Assembly: GCF_000022205.1 (NCBI RefSeq)
Contig: NC_012029.1
Location: forward strand, 744,001-808,000
DNA length: 64,000 nt
Origin: Halorubrum lacusprofundi ATCC 49239
GTDB lineage: Archaea > Halobacteriota > Halobacteria > Halobacteriales > Haloferacaceae
Direction of reading: 5' to 3'
A program made the position numbers and the translations under genes. The notes under the pieces were generated by a model, which saw only the letters and a list, made by a program, of their open reading frames with translations, had not been told where the DNA came from and made no database searches. This document shows, piece by piece, positions 7,948 through 15,301 of the stretch (position 1 is the stretch's first letter; each line of letters begins with the position of its first letter).

Positions 7948-10068
7948 ATGTCAACCACCCACGACCGACGAAAGGAGAACGAGACGCTAACCGAGACGCT
8001 GGTCCGCTTCCTTCGGGAGCGGTACCGTGACGCGATCGGCACGCTCGCGCAGCACTACCCGAACGAACAGCGGTCACTCGTCGTCGACTACGACGAGCTG
8101 TACGAGTTCGACCGCGAGATCGCCGAGGATATCCTCGCGAAGCCGGACGAGATGCAGGAGTACCTGGAAGAGGCGCTGCGGAACTTCGACCTCCCGGCGG
8201 ACGTGTCTCTCGATCGGGCTCACGTGCGCGTGGCGAACCTGCCGGACGAGTACACGCACTACCCCGGTCACTTCAGTCCGACCAAGGTCCACAACGACCA
8301 GCCGTACATCGGCGTCGAGGGCGAGATCGTCGCGGGGAGCGACGTCCACCCGAAGGTCACCGAGACCGCGTTCGAGTGCAAGCGCTGCGGGACGATGACG
8401 TACATCCCGCAGACGGATCGCGGCTACCAGGAGCCCCACGAGTGTCAGGGCTGTGAGCGGCAGGGGCCGTTCCGCGTCAACTTCGACCAGTCCGAGTTCA
8501 TCGACGCCCAGAAGATCCGCCTCTCGGAGCCGCCGGAGGTCGCCGGTGGCGAGGGCCAGTCGATCGACATCTTCGTCGAGGATGACCTCGCCGGCGAGGT
8601 GACCACGGGCGACCGCGTCACCATCACCGGGCGGCTTCACCTCGAACAGCGGACGAAGGGCAACGAGAAGAAGTCGACGTTCGAGCCGTACCTGAACGGC
8701 CACGCCATCGAGGTTCAGGAGTCGGACCAGACGACGGTCGAGGTCTCGCACGACGAGCGGAAGGAGATCGATGGGATCGTCGACGGTGAGCTGGGCGAGC
8801 CGCTCGTCGTCGCTGCCGAGTCGATCGCGCCGGGCGTGTTCGGCGAACAGTACGACCACATGAAGCGGGCGATCGTCCTGGCCGTGGTCGGCGGCGATTG
8901 GGTCGAGGGGAAGGACGGCAGCGTCGAGCGCGGCTCCATCAGCATGCTCCTCGTGGGCGACCCGTCGACGGGGAAGTCCGCGCTGATCAACCAGGCCGAG
9001 TCCAACGCCCCGCGGTCCGTCGGTGTCTCGGGGAAGGGCGCTCGCGAAGCCGGCATCACTGCCTCGGCCGTTCGCGACGACTTCTCCGACGGCGAGTGGA
9101 CGCTCAAAGCGGGCGCGTTCGTGAAGGCGAACGGCGGGATCGTCCGGATCGATGAGCTCGACGACATGCCGCCGGACGTGCGGGCGGCGATGCTGGAGCC
9201 GATGGCCAACGGGAAGATCAACGTCTCGAAGGCCGGGATCAACGCGACGCTGCAGACGCGCGTCGGCGTCATCGCTGCGGCGAACCCGAAGTACGGCCGG
9301 TTCGACCCCTACGAGCCCGTCGTCGAGCAGGTCGAGCTCGGGTCGACGCTCATCTCGCGATTCGACCTCGGGTTCACCGTCACCGAGACCGACGAGGTCA
9401 ACACCGTCAAACAAGTCGCTCGGGACATCGTCGGCCGTCGCGAACACAAGAAGCGCCTCGACGTCGCCCCGGAGACGATCGAGCCCGGTGAGACCGACAA
9501 GTACGATCCGCCGGTCCGGAGTGAGCTCCTCCGAAAGTGGCTGGCGCTCGCCGGCGACCAGCCGTCGCCCGTCATCGCGAGCGAAGAGCTCGAACAGCGG
9601 ATCGCCGACGAGTTCTCCGACTTCAAGACGAAGCACATGGGAGAGGACGCGCCCGTCCCCGCGACGTGGCGCGACCTGGAGGCGCAGCTGCGGCTCGCCG
9701 AGGCGGCTGCGAAGCTGGAGTTCTCGGAGACGATCGAAGAGCGGCACTTCAAAACGGCACTCTCGCTGACGATGCGCTCGATGCGGGACTTCGGGATGAA
9801 CGAGGACGGTGAGTTCGACGCCGACGTCCGCGAGTCCGGCACGTCGAAGACGCAGCGTGACCGCATCACAGTGCTCGAGGACATCGTTGAACAGCAGTGC
9901 TCTGAGGGGAACAGCAACGGTGCCGCTGTCGAAGACGTTCTTGACGAGGCCGAGGCCGAGGGCGTCGACCGGAAGCGCGCGGAGAAGGCGCTCCGGAAGA
10001 TCAAGGAAGAGATCGGGTCGCTGTACGAGCCGATGGATGGCACGCTCAAGTGGCTCGGGAGGGCGTAA
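7948..10068 (+). CDS. mcm: Viral MCM replicative helicase
   Basis: The 706-residue protein is an MCM-family AAA+ helicase that should unwind viral DNA at the fork. The N-terminal domain carries a zinc site (Cys 144, 147, 166, 169; ECKRCG then ECQGCE). Next come Walker A GDPSTGKSALINQ (about 338), Walker B GIVRIDELDDM, sensor 1 AAANPKYGRFDPYEP and the arginine finger SRFDLGF (about 470). A C-terminal winged-helix-like segment follows (about 620-706). Length fits archaeal MCM. I prefer ATG 7948; an in-frame ATG at 7915 and a TTG at 7870 run through the palindrome. No viral Orc1/Cdc6 or polymerase is seen, so the host supplies the rest. Confidence 0.93.
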   Translation: MSTTHDRRKENETLTETLVRFLRERYRDAIGTLAQHYPNEQRSLVVDYDELYEFDREIAEDILAKPDEMQEYLEEALRNFDLPADVSLDRAHVRVANLPDEYTHYPGHFSPTKVHNDQPYIGVEGEIVAGSDVHPKVTETAFECKRCGTMTYIPQTDRGYQEPHECQGCERQGPFRVNFDQSEFIDAQKIRLSEPPEVAGGEGQSIDIFVEDDLAGEVTTGDRVTITGRLHLEQRTKGNEKKSTFEPYLNGHAIEVQESDQTTVEVSHDERKEIDGIVDGELGEPLVVAAESIAPGVFGEQYDHMKRAIVLAVVGGDWVEGKDGSVERGSISMLLVGDPSTGKSALINQAESNAPRSVGVSGKGAREAGITASAVRDDFSDGEWTLKAGAFVKANGGIVRIDELDDMPPDVRAAMLEPMANGKINVSKAGINATLQTRVGVIAAANPKYGRFDPYEPVVEQVELGSTLISRFDLGFTVTETDEVNTVKQVARDIVGRREHKKRLDVAPETIEPGETDKYDPPVRSELLRKWLALAGDQPSPVIASEELEQRIADEFSDFKTKHMGEDAPVPATWRDLEAQLRLAEAAAKLEFSETIEERHFKTALSLTMRSMRDFGMNEDGEFDADVRESGTSKTQRDRITVLEDIVEQQCSEGNSNGAAVEDVLDEAEAEGVDRKRAEKALRKIKEEIGSLYEPMDGTLKWLGRA

Positions 10069-10070
10069 TC

Positions 10071-10523
10071 ATGCCTGCCACGAGCCAACACAACGAGCAG
10101 GCGGGGGCGCTCCCGAACCCGTCGCCGGAGAACACTACCGAACACGGCGAGAACCCGGCGCGATTCCTCGTCGAGGAGCTCACCGTCGACGACGGTGACG
10201 GCACGACGGGCGAGCTGATGCTTGCACGCATCCGCGGGCTGGAGACGATCGCGCTGTGTCGGTTCTGGCTCGGCGTCGAGCGCTACCTCGCTGCGCATGC
10301 GGATCGCGACCCACGCGATCGCGTCGTCGACGCCCTCGAGGAACGCGAGGAAACCCTCCGGAAGCGAGGTGAGGGGATAGCTCAGGCCGGGCTCTCTGCA
10401 GCGGAGCGTCGCGAGCGTGCCACCGAGCTCGACAGCGAGTCCGTAGCGGTGCTCGTCGACGAGGACGGTGAAGAGGTCTCGTGGAGTCGACAGCGCGGAG
10501 CGGTCATGGGGGCAAGCCGATGA
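10071..10523 (+). CDS. Viral hypothetical protein
   Basis: This 150-residue acidic protein starts 2 nt after mcm and ends in an ATGA overlap with the next gene. The middle is helical (LMLARIRGLETIALCRFWLGVERYLAA), then comes a charged helix (DALEEREETLRKRGEGIAQ). The N-terminal 35 residues look disordered. I know no family for it. Tight coupling to mcm makes an accessory replication role possible but unproven. Confidence 0.65.
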   Translation: MPATSQHNEQAGALPNPSPENTTEHGENPARFLVEELTVDDGDGTTGELMLARIRGLETIALCRFWLGVERYLAAHADRDPRDRVVDALEEREETLRKRGEGIAQAGLSAAERRERATELDSESVAVLVDEDGEEVSWSRQRGAVMGASR

Positions 10524-10795
10524 GCGACACGCTCCACGTCGACGACGCGGGGCTGTGGCTGCCGGAGGAGTACGGAAACCACGATCAGGGTGTCGTGATC
10601 CGCACGCCGAGGGCGACGATCGACCACAAGCCGGGCGGCGCGATCGGGCCGCAGCACGGGATGATCCGCCCGAGAGACTTCGGCGACGAGGAGGAGTTTC
10701 ACGAGTCGCGGAACCCGGAGTTAGCACCTGACAGGGTCAAGCTGAAGCGATACGGAGAGGATCCCGAGACGTTCCGCGTCGAGGTGGACCGATGA
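10520..10795 (+). CDS. Viral hypothetical protein
   Basis: The 91-residue product (MSDTLHVDDAGLWLPEEYG) begins and ends in 4-nt ATGA overlaps. It appears to be a small beta-rich protein with the central segment DHKPGGAIGPQHGMIRP and the charged C-terminus VKLKRYGEDPETFRVEVDR. It has no cysteines or membrane helix. Function is unknown; the coupling shows that it belongs to the early operon. Confidence 0.6.
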   Translation: MSDTLHVDDAGLWLPEEYGNHDQGVVIRTPRATIDHKPGGAIGPQHGMIRPRDFGDEEEFHESRNPELAPDRVKLKRYGEDPETFRVEVDR

Positions 10796-10998
10796 ACGAC
10801 GCCGACCGCGCCAGCGACGATCAACGCGACGGAGTAATTGCGCAGGTCGACTCGAAGGGAGTCTGTGAAAACTGCGGTCATCATGCCTATGTCGTCTCCC
10901 ACGGCCACGAATCCCTCGACGGTGGTTCGGTCAGCAGGGGCGACGATGAAGTCCGCTGCGAGCTAACGTCTTACGGAGGTGAGGTCCGTGCCGAGTGA
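10792..10998 (+). CDS. Small viral zinc-finger-like protein
   Basis: The 68-residue protein has VCENCGHHAYVVSHGHE, a CxxC with several nearby histidines, and a further Cys near the C-terminus (VRCELTSYGGE). This would hold one zinc ion. The start overlaps the previous stop (ATGA) and its end overlaps the next gene by 11 nt. It is one of a run of tiny zinc proteins in this region. The role is unknown. Confidence 0.6.
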   Translation: MNDADRASDDQRDGVIAQVDSKGVCENCGHHAYVVSHGHESLDGGSVSRGDDEVRCELTSYGGEVRAE

Positions 10999-11203
10999 CT
11001 CCGACGACGGAGAGATTGATCGCGAGTACGTCGACGTCCGCGAGTTGATGGGGTATCGGCGCGTCCCGTGCAAGGTCGAGGGCTGCGACGACTTTATTCG
11101 CGCGTCGCCACGGTTCGATCCGGACGAGTGGTACTGCCGGACTCACCTACCGGAGCGTCTCGACAAGAGCCACCTTTCCGAAAGTCCCGAGGTCAGGATA
11201 TGA
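10988..11203 (+). CDS. Small viral zinc protein (GTG start with strong SD)
   Basis: I choose GTG 10988 because a strong Shine-Dalgarno-like GGAGGTGA (10975-10982) stands 5 nt before it. The 71-residue product has CKVEGCDDFIRASPRFDP followed by WYCRTHLPERLD. This C-x4-C...C-x2-H pattern is typical of small treble-clef proteins. The next gene starts in an ATGA overlap. Function is unknown; a DNA- or RNA-binding role is plausible. Confidence 0.65.
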   Translation: MPSDSDDGEIDREYVDVRELMGYRRVPCKVEGCDDFIRASPRFDPDEWYCRTHLPERLDKSHLSESPEVRI

Positions 11204-11460
11204 GCGAGACCGCCGACGTCGCCGATCTCCCTCGACCGACGCGTGAACACCTCGCCGAGCTCCCACCGACGGCCACAGTCGTGTACCTCCACCTCCGCAA
11301 CGAGGGGAATCCCCGAACACTCAGACAGATCGCCTACGAGACGGTTCGCCCGCAGCGTTCGATCCGTCGCGCACTTCGCCAACTTCACGAGGAGGGGATG
11401 GTCTCGTGCTCGCCGCGACACACGGATCCGCCACAGTCGGAATGGCAGGTCAACGAGTGA
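11200..11460 (+). CDS. Winged-helix DNA-binding protein, probable viral regulator
   Basis: The 86-residue product is essentially one winged helix-turn-helix. After TREHLAELPPTATVVYLHL (helix 1) comes NPRTLRQIAYETVRPQRSIRRALRQLHEEG (helices 2-3) and then the wing MVSCSPRHTDPPQSEWQVNE. This layout matches MarR/ArsR-like and plasmid-type archaeal regulators. It is the only clear transcription-factor-like gene in the provirus and so a candidate for the lysogeny or early/late switch. It is the last gene of the early run before a 144-nt gap. Confidence 0.7.
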   Translation: MSETADVADLPRPTREHLAELPPTATVVYLHLRNEGNPRTLRQIAYETVRPQRSIRRALRQLHEEGMVSCSPRHTDPPQSEWQVNE

Positions 11461-11604
11461 GCGACAAAATGGCGCTCGGGGGTCGACTTAAGCCTAGGGG
11501 CAAGCAACAGATGGTCGACGACGGCACCGCCACATGGTCCCGAGCCTGAGAGGGCGATGACAGGGTCAGTCCGACAGCACTGCGCTTCTCCTGCCTGTTC
11601 CCGC

Positions 11605-12090
11605 ATGTCTACCACTACCCAACAGTCACTCGATGAGTTCGCGCCTCGTCGCGACGTCGTTCCAGCCCGCGTGTTCGAGCGCTATCTCTGGACGAACCCC
11701 GAGGTGTGCAGCGAGTGCTTCGCCCGGATCCGTACCGAACACGAGTTCACACGCGATCAGTGGGGGAACACCGTCACCGAGCTCGACCGGGCAGACTCGG
11801 GCGTTCAGGGGTACGACAACGTCAACGGCGGTGGCGTGTACCTCCCGCGGACGTTCTGCGAGGAGTGTGGTGGCCGGGGTCGCGCCGATCCGGACACGGA
11901 CTCGAAGGTCCAAGCGACGCGCCGAGCCAGTCGGATCGCCGACCGCCTCGAGGAGCAGGACATCCCCGTCGACTCCCGAGCACTCCGCCGGGCCGTTCGG
12001 AAGCTGAAGGCGAAGCCCGAACTGGAGGCACTCGACCGGGAGATCTACGAGCGCGCCACCAAACTCGCTGTCCGGAGGGCACAGCGATGA
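11605..12090 (+). CDS. Viral zinc-ribbon protein
   Basis: The 161-residue protein has two separated CxxC pairs, VCSECFARIRTEHEF (about 32-46) and FCEECGGRGRADP (about 88-100), which would close a zinc ribbon around an insert of about 50 residues. The C-terminal third is a basic-acidic helical domain (IADRLEEQDIPVDSRALRRAVRKLK). An ATG at 11557 is in frame but gives a cysteine-rich unlikely leader, so 11605 is used. It overlaps the next gene by 4 nt. Function is unknown; related proteins are common in tailed haloviruses. Confidence 0.65.
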   Translation: MSTTTQQSLDEFAPRRDVVPARVFERYLWTNPEVCSECFARIRTEHEFTRDQWGNTVTELDRADSGVQGYDNVNGGGVYLPRTFCEECGGRGRADPDTDSKVQATRRASRIADRLEEQDIPVDSRALRRAVRKLKAKPELEALDREIYERATKLAVRRAQR

Positions 12091-12266
12091 GCCTCTCGCA
12101 GTACGGGCGCGTCGAGTTCCCGTTCGGCGACCGGCGCCTCGTCGGCGATGCAGTCGACTTCGAGCCCGCCGGCGACGTCTCCGGGCCCGACGGCCTCCTG
12201 GTCGTCGACGTCGACGGGCTCACGTACCGCGTCGAGGAGTCGAAGGTCGAGCGGTTGGATCGATAG
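12087..12266 (+). CDS. Small viral protein overlapping a tRNA gene
   Basis: This 59-residue protein (MSLSQYGRVEFPFGDRRLVGD) looks like a small beta barrel, with LLVVDVDGLTYRVEESKVERLDR at its end. It starts in an ATGA overlap. Its last 10 nt (12257-12266) are also the 5' acceptor stem and beginning of the tRNA-Phe gene. Function is unknown. Confidence 0.6.
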   Translation: MSLSQYGRVEFPFGDRRLVGDAVDFEPAGDVSGPDGLLVVDVDGLTYRVEESKVERLDR

Positions 12267-12327
12267 CGCAACGGGAGCGCACCGCCCTGAAGAGGCGGAG
12301 GTCCCGGTTCGAGTCCGGGTCGATCCA
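12257..12327 (+). tRNA. Virus-encoded tRNA-Phe (anticodon GAA)
   Basis: The 71 nt give a perfect cloverleaf: acceptor GGATCGA/TCGATCC (7 of 7 pairs), D stem GCGC/GCGC with a short 7-nt loop containing GGG, anticodon stem CCGCC/GGCGG with loop CTGAAGA (GAA at 12289-12291), variable AGGT, T arm CCCGG-TTCGAGT-CCGGG, and discriminator A. The acceptor sequence is not that of the usual haloarchaeal tRNA-Phe as I remember it (GCCGCC...). It lies inside the provirus, overlapping the end of a protein gene, as tRNA genes of tailed viruses often do. Confidence 0.85.
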
Positions 12328-12377
12328 TGTCCCGTGGGGCGTGCCTTCTCCGGAAGGCCAGGTCACCCTGCGGGGAT

Positions 12378-12428
12378 GTTGAGCCGAATGAGCGGCCGGC
12401 AGCCATAACCGGCGTTCGGTACCTCAAC
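12378..12428 (+). ncRNA. Candidate structured RNA: 16-bp bulged stem-loop
   Basis: Three nested helices line up: GTTGAG (12378-12383) with CTCAAC (12423-12428), CCGAA (12384-12388) with TTCGG (12415-12419), and GCCGG (12395-12399) with CCGGC (12409-12413). The loop is CAGCCATAA. No T-run follows, so a simple terminator is unlikely. Strand is assumed from the direction of all neighbouring genes. Confidence 0.4.
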
Positions 12429-12523
12429 GTGTTGTCTACGTCGCGTATCATGCTTCTTCGGACCGTCTCGACACGACGTTCCAAACCCAACCAAGACCGG
12501 CCGCCTTGCGACGCCTGTGGCCA

Positions 12524-12608
12524 GGTGACGGACGCCCCTATTGGGAGTGGCGAAACCAAAGCCCTCTACGGAGCTCCCCCGTCCCGGGTTCGATCCCCGG
12601 CGTCGCCG
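12524..12608 (+). other. tRNA-like element, possibly a degenerate or intron-altered tRNA
   Basis: The 3' part is very tRNA-like: T arm CCGGG-TTCGATC-CCCGG (12584-12600), then CGTCGCC, which pairs with GGTGACG (12524-12530, one G-U). A D-stem-like CGCC/GGCG also exists. No good 5-bp anticodon arm can be drawn in the middle. The 85-nt span suits a class II tRNA, but position 8 is not T. I treat it as a tRNA relic or tRNA-like RNA, not as a functional tRNA. Confidence 0.35.
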
Positions 12609-12650
12609 TTCGAGTCGTATCGCACGCTAATCCCTCCGTTTCCTCTCCAG

Positions 12651-12758
12651 ATGCCCAGCCCGACCCATCGTTCGACGACCGGCCAGTGCCCGGAGTGTGG
12701 CGCCAGCCACGCCTCGGCGAGACCGTGTGACTGCCAGCCCTACGCTGATGTCACATGA
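12651..12758 (+). CDS. Tiny viral zinc-finger protein (35 aa)
   Basis: The ATG at 12651 gives 35 residues with CPECGASHASARPCDC, a CxxC plus CxC that can hold one zinc. The stop overlaps the next start (ATGATG). It is too short for most gene finders, but the coupling and the zinc pattern shared with its neighbours support it. Confidence 0.5.
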   Translation: MPSPTHRSTTGQCPECGASHASARPCDCQPYADVT

Positions 12759-13066
12759 TGTCCGTCCAACGCCCTCGGCCGTGGTACTGCCGGGACGACC
12801 TCGTCGACGAGTACAAGAGCACGCTCAGAGAGGATGGTGAGTCACTGCCGATGCTGAGGGCGCTGAAGATCCTCCGCGCGATCATCGTCAACCTCGGCGT
12901 GATCGCCATCGGCCTCTACGCGATCTCCCGCGGCGGGGATCCAACGTTCCTGGGTGGCTTCGGACTCACAATCCTCGGCGCCTACAACGGCGTCGAGCTG
13001 CTCGACTACGCCGCGCTTCTCCAAGCGTACAGCGAGGTCCAGACAGACGCTGACGGCGAGGACTGA
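12755..13066 (+). CDS. Viral membrane protein, two transmembrane helices
   Basis: The 103-residue protein has a charged N-terminus (WYCRDDLVDEYKSTL), a first membrane helix IIVNLGVIAIGLYAI and a second GGFGLTILGAYNGVELLDYAA, then an acidic tail. ATG 12758 is an alternative start. Small two-helix proteins in tailed viruses may be holin-like or act on the host membrane, but position in the early region does not suggest lysis. Function is unknown. Confidence 0.6.
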   Translation: MMSVQRPRPWYCRDDLVDEYKSTLREDGESLPMLRALKILRAIIVNLGVIAIGLYAISRGGDPTFLGGFGLTILGAYNGVELLDYAALLQAYSEVQTDADGED

Positions 13067-13227
13067 TGGCGACGTGCGAGGAGTGTGGCGACCCGGTCGA
13101 GGCGAAGAACGCGTCTGGCCACTTCCGCGACAAGTGCATGGACTGCATCCAGGACGTCGCCGACGAGGTCCCGAGCCACCGCGAGACGTGCGACGACCCT
13201 GACTGCCTGATCTGTTCGACACCCTGA
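13066..13227 (+). CDS. Small viral zinc protein, six or more cysteines
   Basis: The ATG shares its A with the previous TGA. The 53 residues contain CEECGDPVEAK, then KCMDCIQDV, then TCDDPDCLICS. The first two CxxC pairs make a classic zinc ribbon, with an additional C-x4-C-x2-C tail. It is likely to bind nucleic acid or protein. It was found by reading the gap between two larger genes. Confidence 0.6.
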   Translation: MATCEECGDPVEAKNASGHFRDKCMDCIQDVADEVPSHRETCDDPDCLICSTP

Positions 13228-13295
13228 TGATCGCCTCAGTGCGCGGGCCGTGTCGCGCTGGGGAGCATCGAACCGCAACCTCAGAACCTCAACTG

Positions 13296-13685
13296 ATGCC
13301 TTACACAGAGATCGTCATGATCGGACCGAACGACAAGTACCGCGAGGTCATCTGCGCCGAGCTCCCGGACGACGAGCCTGCCCCGGAAACCGAAGCGGAG
13401 TACCAGGATCGCGAACACTCCGAGGCTGCCGAGAACTACCAGGAGCTCATCGCCGAGGCGCCGACGCCCGACGATATCGACATGGACCTCGAAGAGATGG
13501 AGACGCTGTCGTGGGACATACTCTCCGTCGCGAGTGATCCTGACCTCGCCGCAAAGGTTGCGACGTACTTCGACGGCGTCGACGCTGACGAGCCGACCGA
13601 GCTCATCCGAGCGAAGCTCCGGCTCCTCGACGTCGACATCTACGTCGACGCACAGGTTGCTGCTCGCGAGGAGCTGCGCGGATGA
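13296..13685 (+). CDS. Acidic viral hypothetical protein
   Basis: The 129-residue protein starts MPYTEIVMIGPNDKYREV and is highly acidic. Predicted helices cover EHSEAAENYQELIAEAPTP and AAKVATYFDGV. An in-frame ATG at 13227 would overlap the previous stop but adds a poor leader, so the inner ATG is used. It ends in an ATGA overlap. It has no recognised family. Confidence 0.6.
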   Translation: MPYTEIVMIGPNDKYREVICAELPDDEPAPETEAEYQDREHSEAAENYQELIAEAPTPDDIDMDLEEMETLSWDILSVASDPDLAAKVATYFDGVDADEPTELIRAKLRLLDVDIYVDAQVAAREELRG

Positions 13686-14020
13686 CGACCTCGACGACCC
13701 CACGGCGGTTCGAACTCGTCCGTGAGGAGGATGTCTCCGAGACCTCCGGGACTGGTGTCGTTGCCGTCGGCGTCGAGTACCCTGATGGCGCCGTTCACAT
13801 GCAGTGGTGCAACGCGGAGAACGACGGCCTCGAGACAGACTCGAACGGCTGTGCGTTCAAGCCTGCTCCCGACGGACTCGCGGCGACCGAAGAGATCCAC
13901 GGCCACGGTGGTCGAACTTCCGTGCGGTTCCTCGATGAGGTCGACGATCGCGAACGACCAGATATCGAGGCCCAAGTTGCGTTCCATGGTGACTTCGACG
14001 AGGATTCCAGCTCTCTATGA
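13682..14020 (+). CDS. Viral hypothetical protein
   Basis: This 112-residue protein (MTTSTTPRRFELVREEDVS) looks beta-rich: VVAVGVEYPDGAVHMQW and RTSVRFLDEVDD. The pattern GVEYPDGAVHMQWCN, with a later EEIHGHGG, recalls small host-nuclease-like or repair-accessory proteins in haloviruses, but I cannot name a family. It is coupled on both sides by 4-nt overlaps. Confidence 0.6.
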   Translation: MTTSTTPRRFELVREEDVSETSGTGVVAVGVEYPDGAVHMQWCNAENDGLETDSNGCAFKPAPDGLAATEEIHGHGGRTSVRFLDEVDDRERPDIEAQVAFHGDFDEDSSSL

Positions 14021-14412
14021 CCGACGTCCTCGTCGAACCGGACGACACCGCAGCCCGACTTCGCGAGTACGTTCGGGAAAACCCGGGCGTCCGCAAGGAC
14101 GAGTACGACTACGACGACGTCGATCCCGTTGAAGGCGCGTGCTACCTCCTCGCGGAGGCGTACTTCCACGCCACTGGCGATCGCGAGACCTACGACGTCT
14201 ACCGCCTCGACTGGAGCGACGTCGACCCAGCCTACGAGGGCGCGCACTGGTTCCTCCGTAAGGACGACTCCGTCATCGACCTCTCACTCCCGACGCCCGA
14301 CGACGGCGCCGATGTTCCGTGGGACCAAGCCCGACACCGAGCCTTCATCACCGGGTACACACCCTCAAACCGAACCGAGCGGGCGCTCGAGACGCTGGAC
14401 CTCGCGTTCTGA
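14017..14412 (+). CDS. YunG-like viral protein
   Basis: The 131-residue product carries ACYLLAEAYFHATGDRETYDVYRLDWSD and GAHWFLRKDDSVIDLSLP. This pattern, a helix with Cys followed by a GxHWFL strand and a DLS-like residue set, is typical of the YunG family found in bacteria, archaea and viruses. The family has no settled function; the Cys-His-Asp order suggests a papain-like fold. The assignment is by pattern only. It is the last gene before the packaging genes, with an 88-nt gap after it. Confidence 0.55.
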   Translation: MTDVLVEPDDTAARLREYVRENPGVRKDEYDYDDVDPVEGACYLLAEAYFHATGDRETYDVYRLDWSDVDPAYEGAHWFLRKDDSVIDLSLPTPDDGADVPWDQARHRAFITGYTPSNRTERALETLDLAF

Positions 14413-14500
14413 AACAACAACGCCGATGCGGAATAACACGCGAGCGCACCTCACTGGGCCGATATCGACCTGTCTGTAAAACAAACTCAAACTCAACCTC

Positions 14501-15301
14501 ATGGCGCACAGAGAAAACTTCCACGAAAACGCCCACCCCGAAGCCACCGCGATCACCGGTGAGCGGGACTACGGCGAGTGGGGACAGTGCATCGTCGATC
14601 CGGCGAGCTCGACCGGCGAGCGCTGTACCCAGCCGGCGAAGGGGAGTCACGGGAAGTGCCACTCCCACGGTGGCTCTGAAGGCTCTGGTGCGCCGGATGG
14701 GAACACCAACGCCGAGGGCAACAGCGGCGGGGCAGCTCCCGAGGAGAACGACAACGCCGTGGGCAACGACGGCGGGGCAGCTCCCGACGACAACACGAAC
14801 GCGGTCACTCACGCGTTGTACGTCGAGAGCAACCGCTTCTACTCGGAGGTCATCGACGACGCGCTCCGTGAGCTCTGCGACGACATCTACCGGAGCTATG
14901 TCGAGAAGTTCCGCGAGATCAACGCCGAGCCGATCGTCGGCGAGAAGGCGCGGCTCTCGGAGATCGCGGTCAACCACATCAAGATCATCCACGCGGACAA
15001 CTGGGCGGTCGACCGTCCCGACGATCTCCACTCCGGGAACGCGCTCGTCGATCGGGAGACGCGGGTGAAGGCCTCCCAGAGTGAGTTCCGAGAGGAAGTC
15101 CGCTACAAGGAGTCGGTCGTCGTGAAGACGCAACAGCGCCTCCGGAAGGAGGATCGGAAGTGGCTGAAGGAGATGGGACTGCTCGGCGCCGACGAACTCG
15201 ACGTCAACGTCGACGGGCAGGTCGACCACGACCACAGCCACGGTCTCGACGAGGACACTCGCGAGATGATCGACGACCTCGAGGAGGACCTGAAGGCATG
15301 A
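14501..15301 (+). CDS. Terminase small subunit-like protein
   Basis: At 266 residues, it sits directly upstream of the packaging ATPase. The N-terminal part has RCTQPAKGSHGKCHSHGG followed by glycine-asparagine repeats (GAPDGNTNAEGN). These resemble the cysteine/histidine and GAPKGNxNA motifs often found in phage terminase small subunits and related DNA-binding proteins. The C-terminal half is helical (AVNHIKIIHADNW, VVVKTQQRLRKEDRKWLKEMG). The small subunit would recognise viral DNA and load the large subunit. A 45-nt spaced internal duplication lies in the Gly/Asn region. Confidence 0.65.
   Translation: MAHRENFHENAHPEATAITGERDYGEWGQCIVDPASSTGERCTQPAKGSHGKCHSHGGSEGSGAPDGNTNAEGNSGGAAPEENDNAVGNDGGAAPDDNTNAVTHALYVESNRFYSEVIDDALRELCDDIYRSYVEKFREINAEPIVGEKARLSEIAVNHIKIIHADNWAVDRPDDLHSGNALVDRETRVKASQSEFREEVRYKESVVVKTQQRLRKEDRKWLKEMGLLGADELDVNVDGQVDHDHSHGLDEDTREMIDDLEEDLKA

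Larger units (their letters stand above)
12328..12650. other. 323-bp structured non-coding stretch in the provirus
   Basis: I see no convincing protein gene here. It contains a GCCTTC-TCCG-GAAGGC hairpin (12343-12358), a long stem-loop (12378-12428) and a tRNA-like 3' half (12584-12608). Together with the upstream tRNA-Phe this looks like an RNA-gene cluster. Confidence 0.55.

Noticed and set aside
8074-9747. 557-codon minus-strand open frame opposite mcm
   Set aside because: It is antisense to a clear MCM helicase; leucine/arginine/aspartate-rich composition is the usual shadow of a high-GC gene.
12328-12758. 143-codon frame through the structured region
   Set aside because: Only its last 35 codons look like a protein; the rest covers hairpins and the tRNA-like element.
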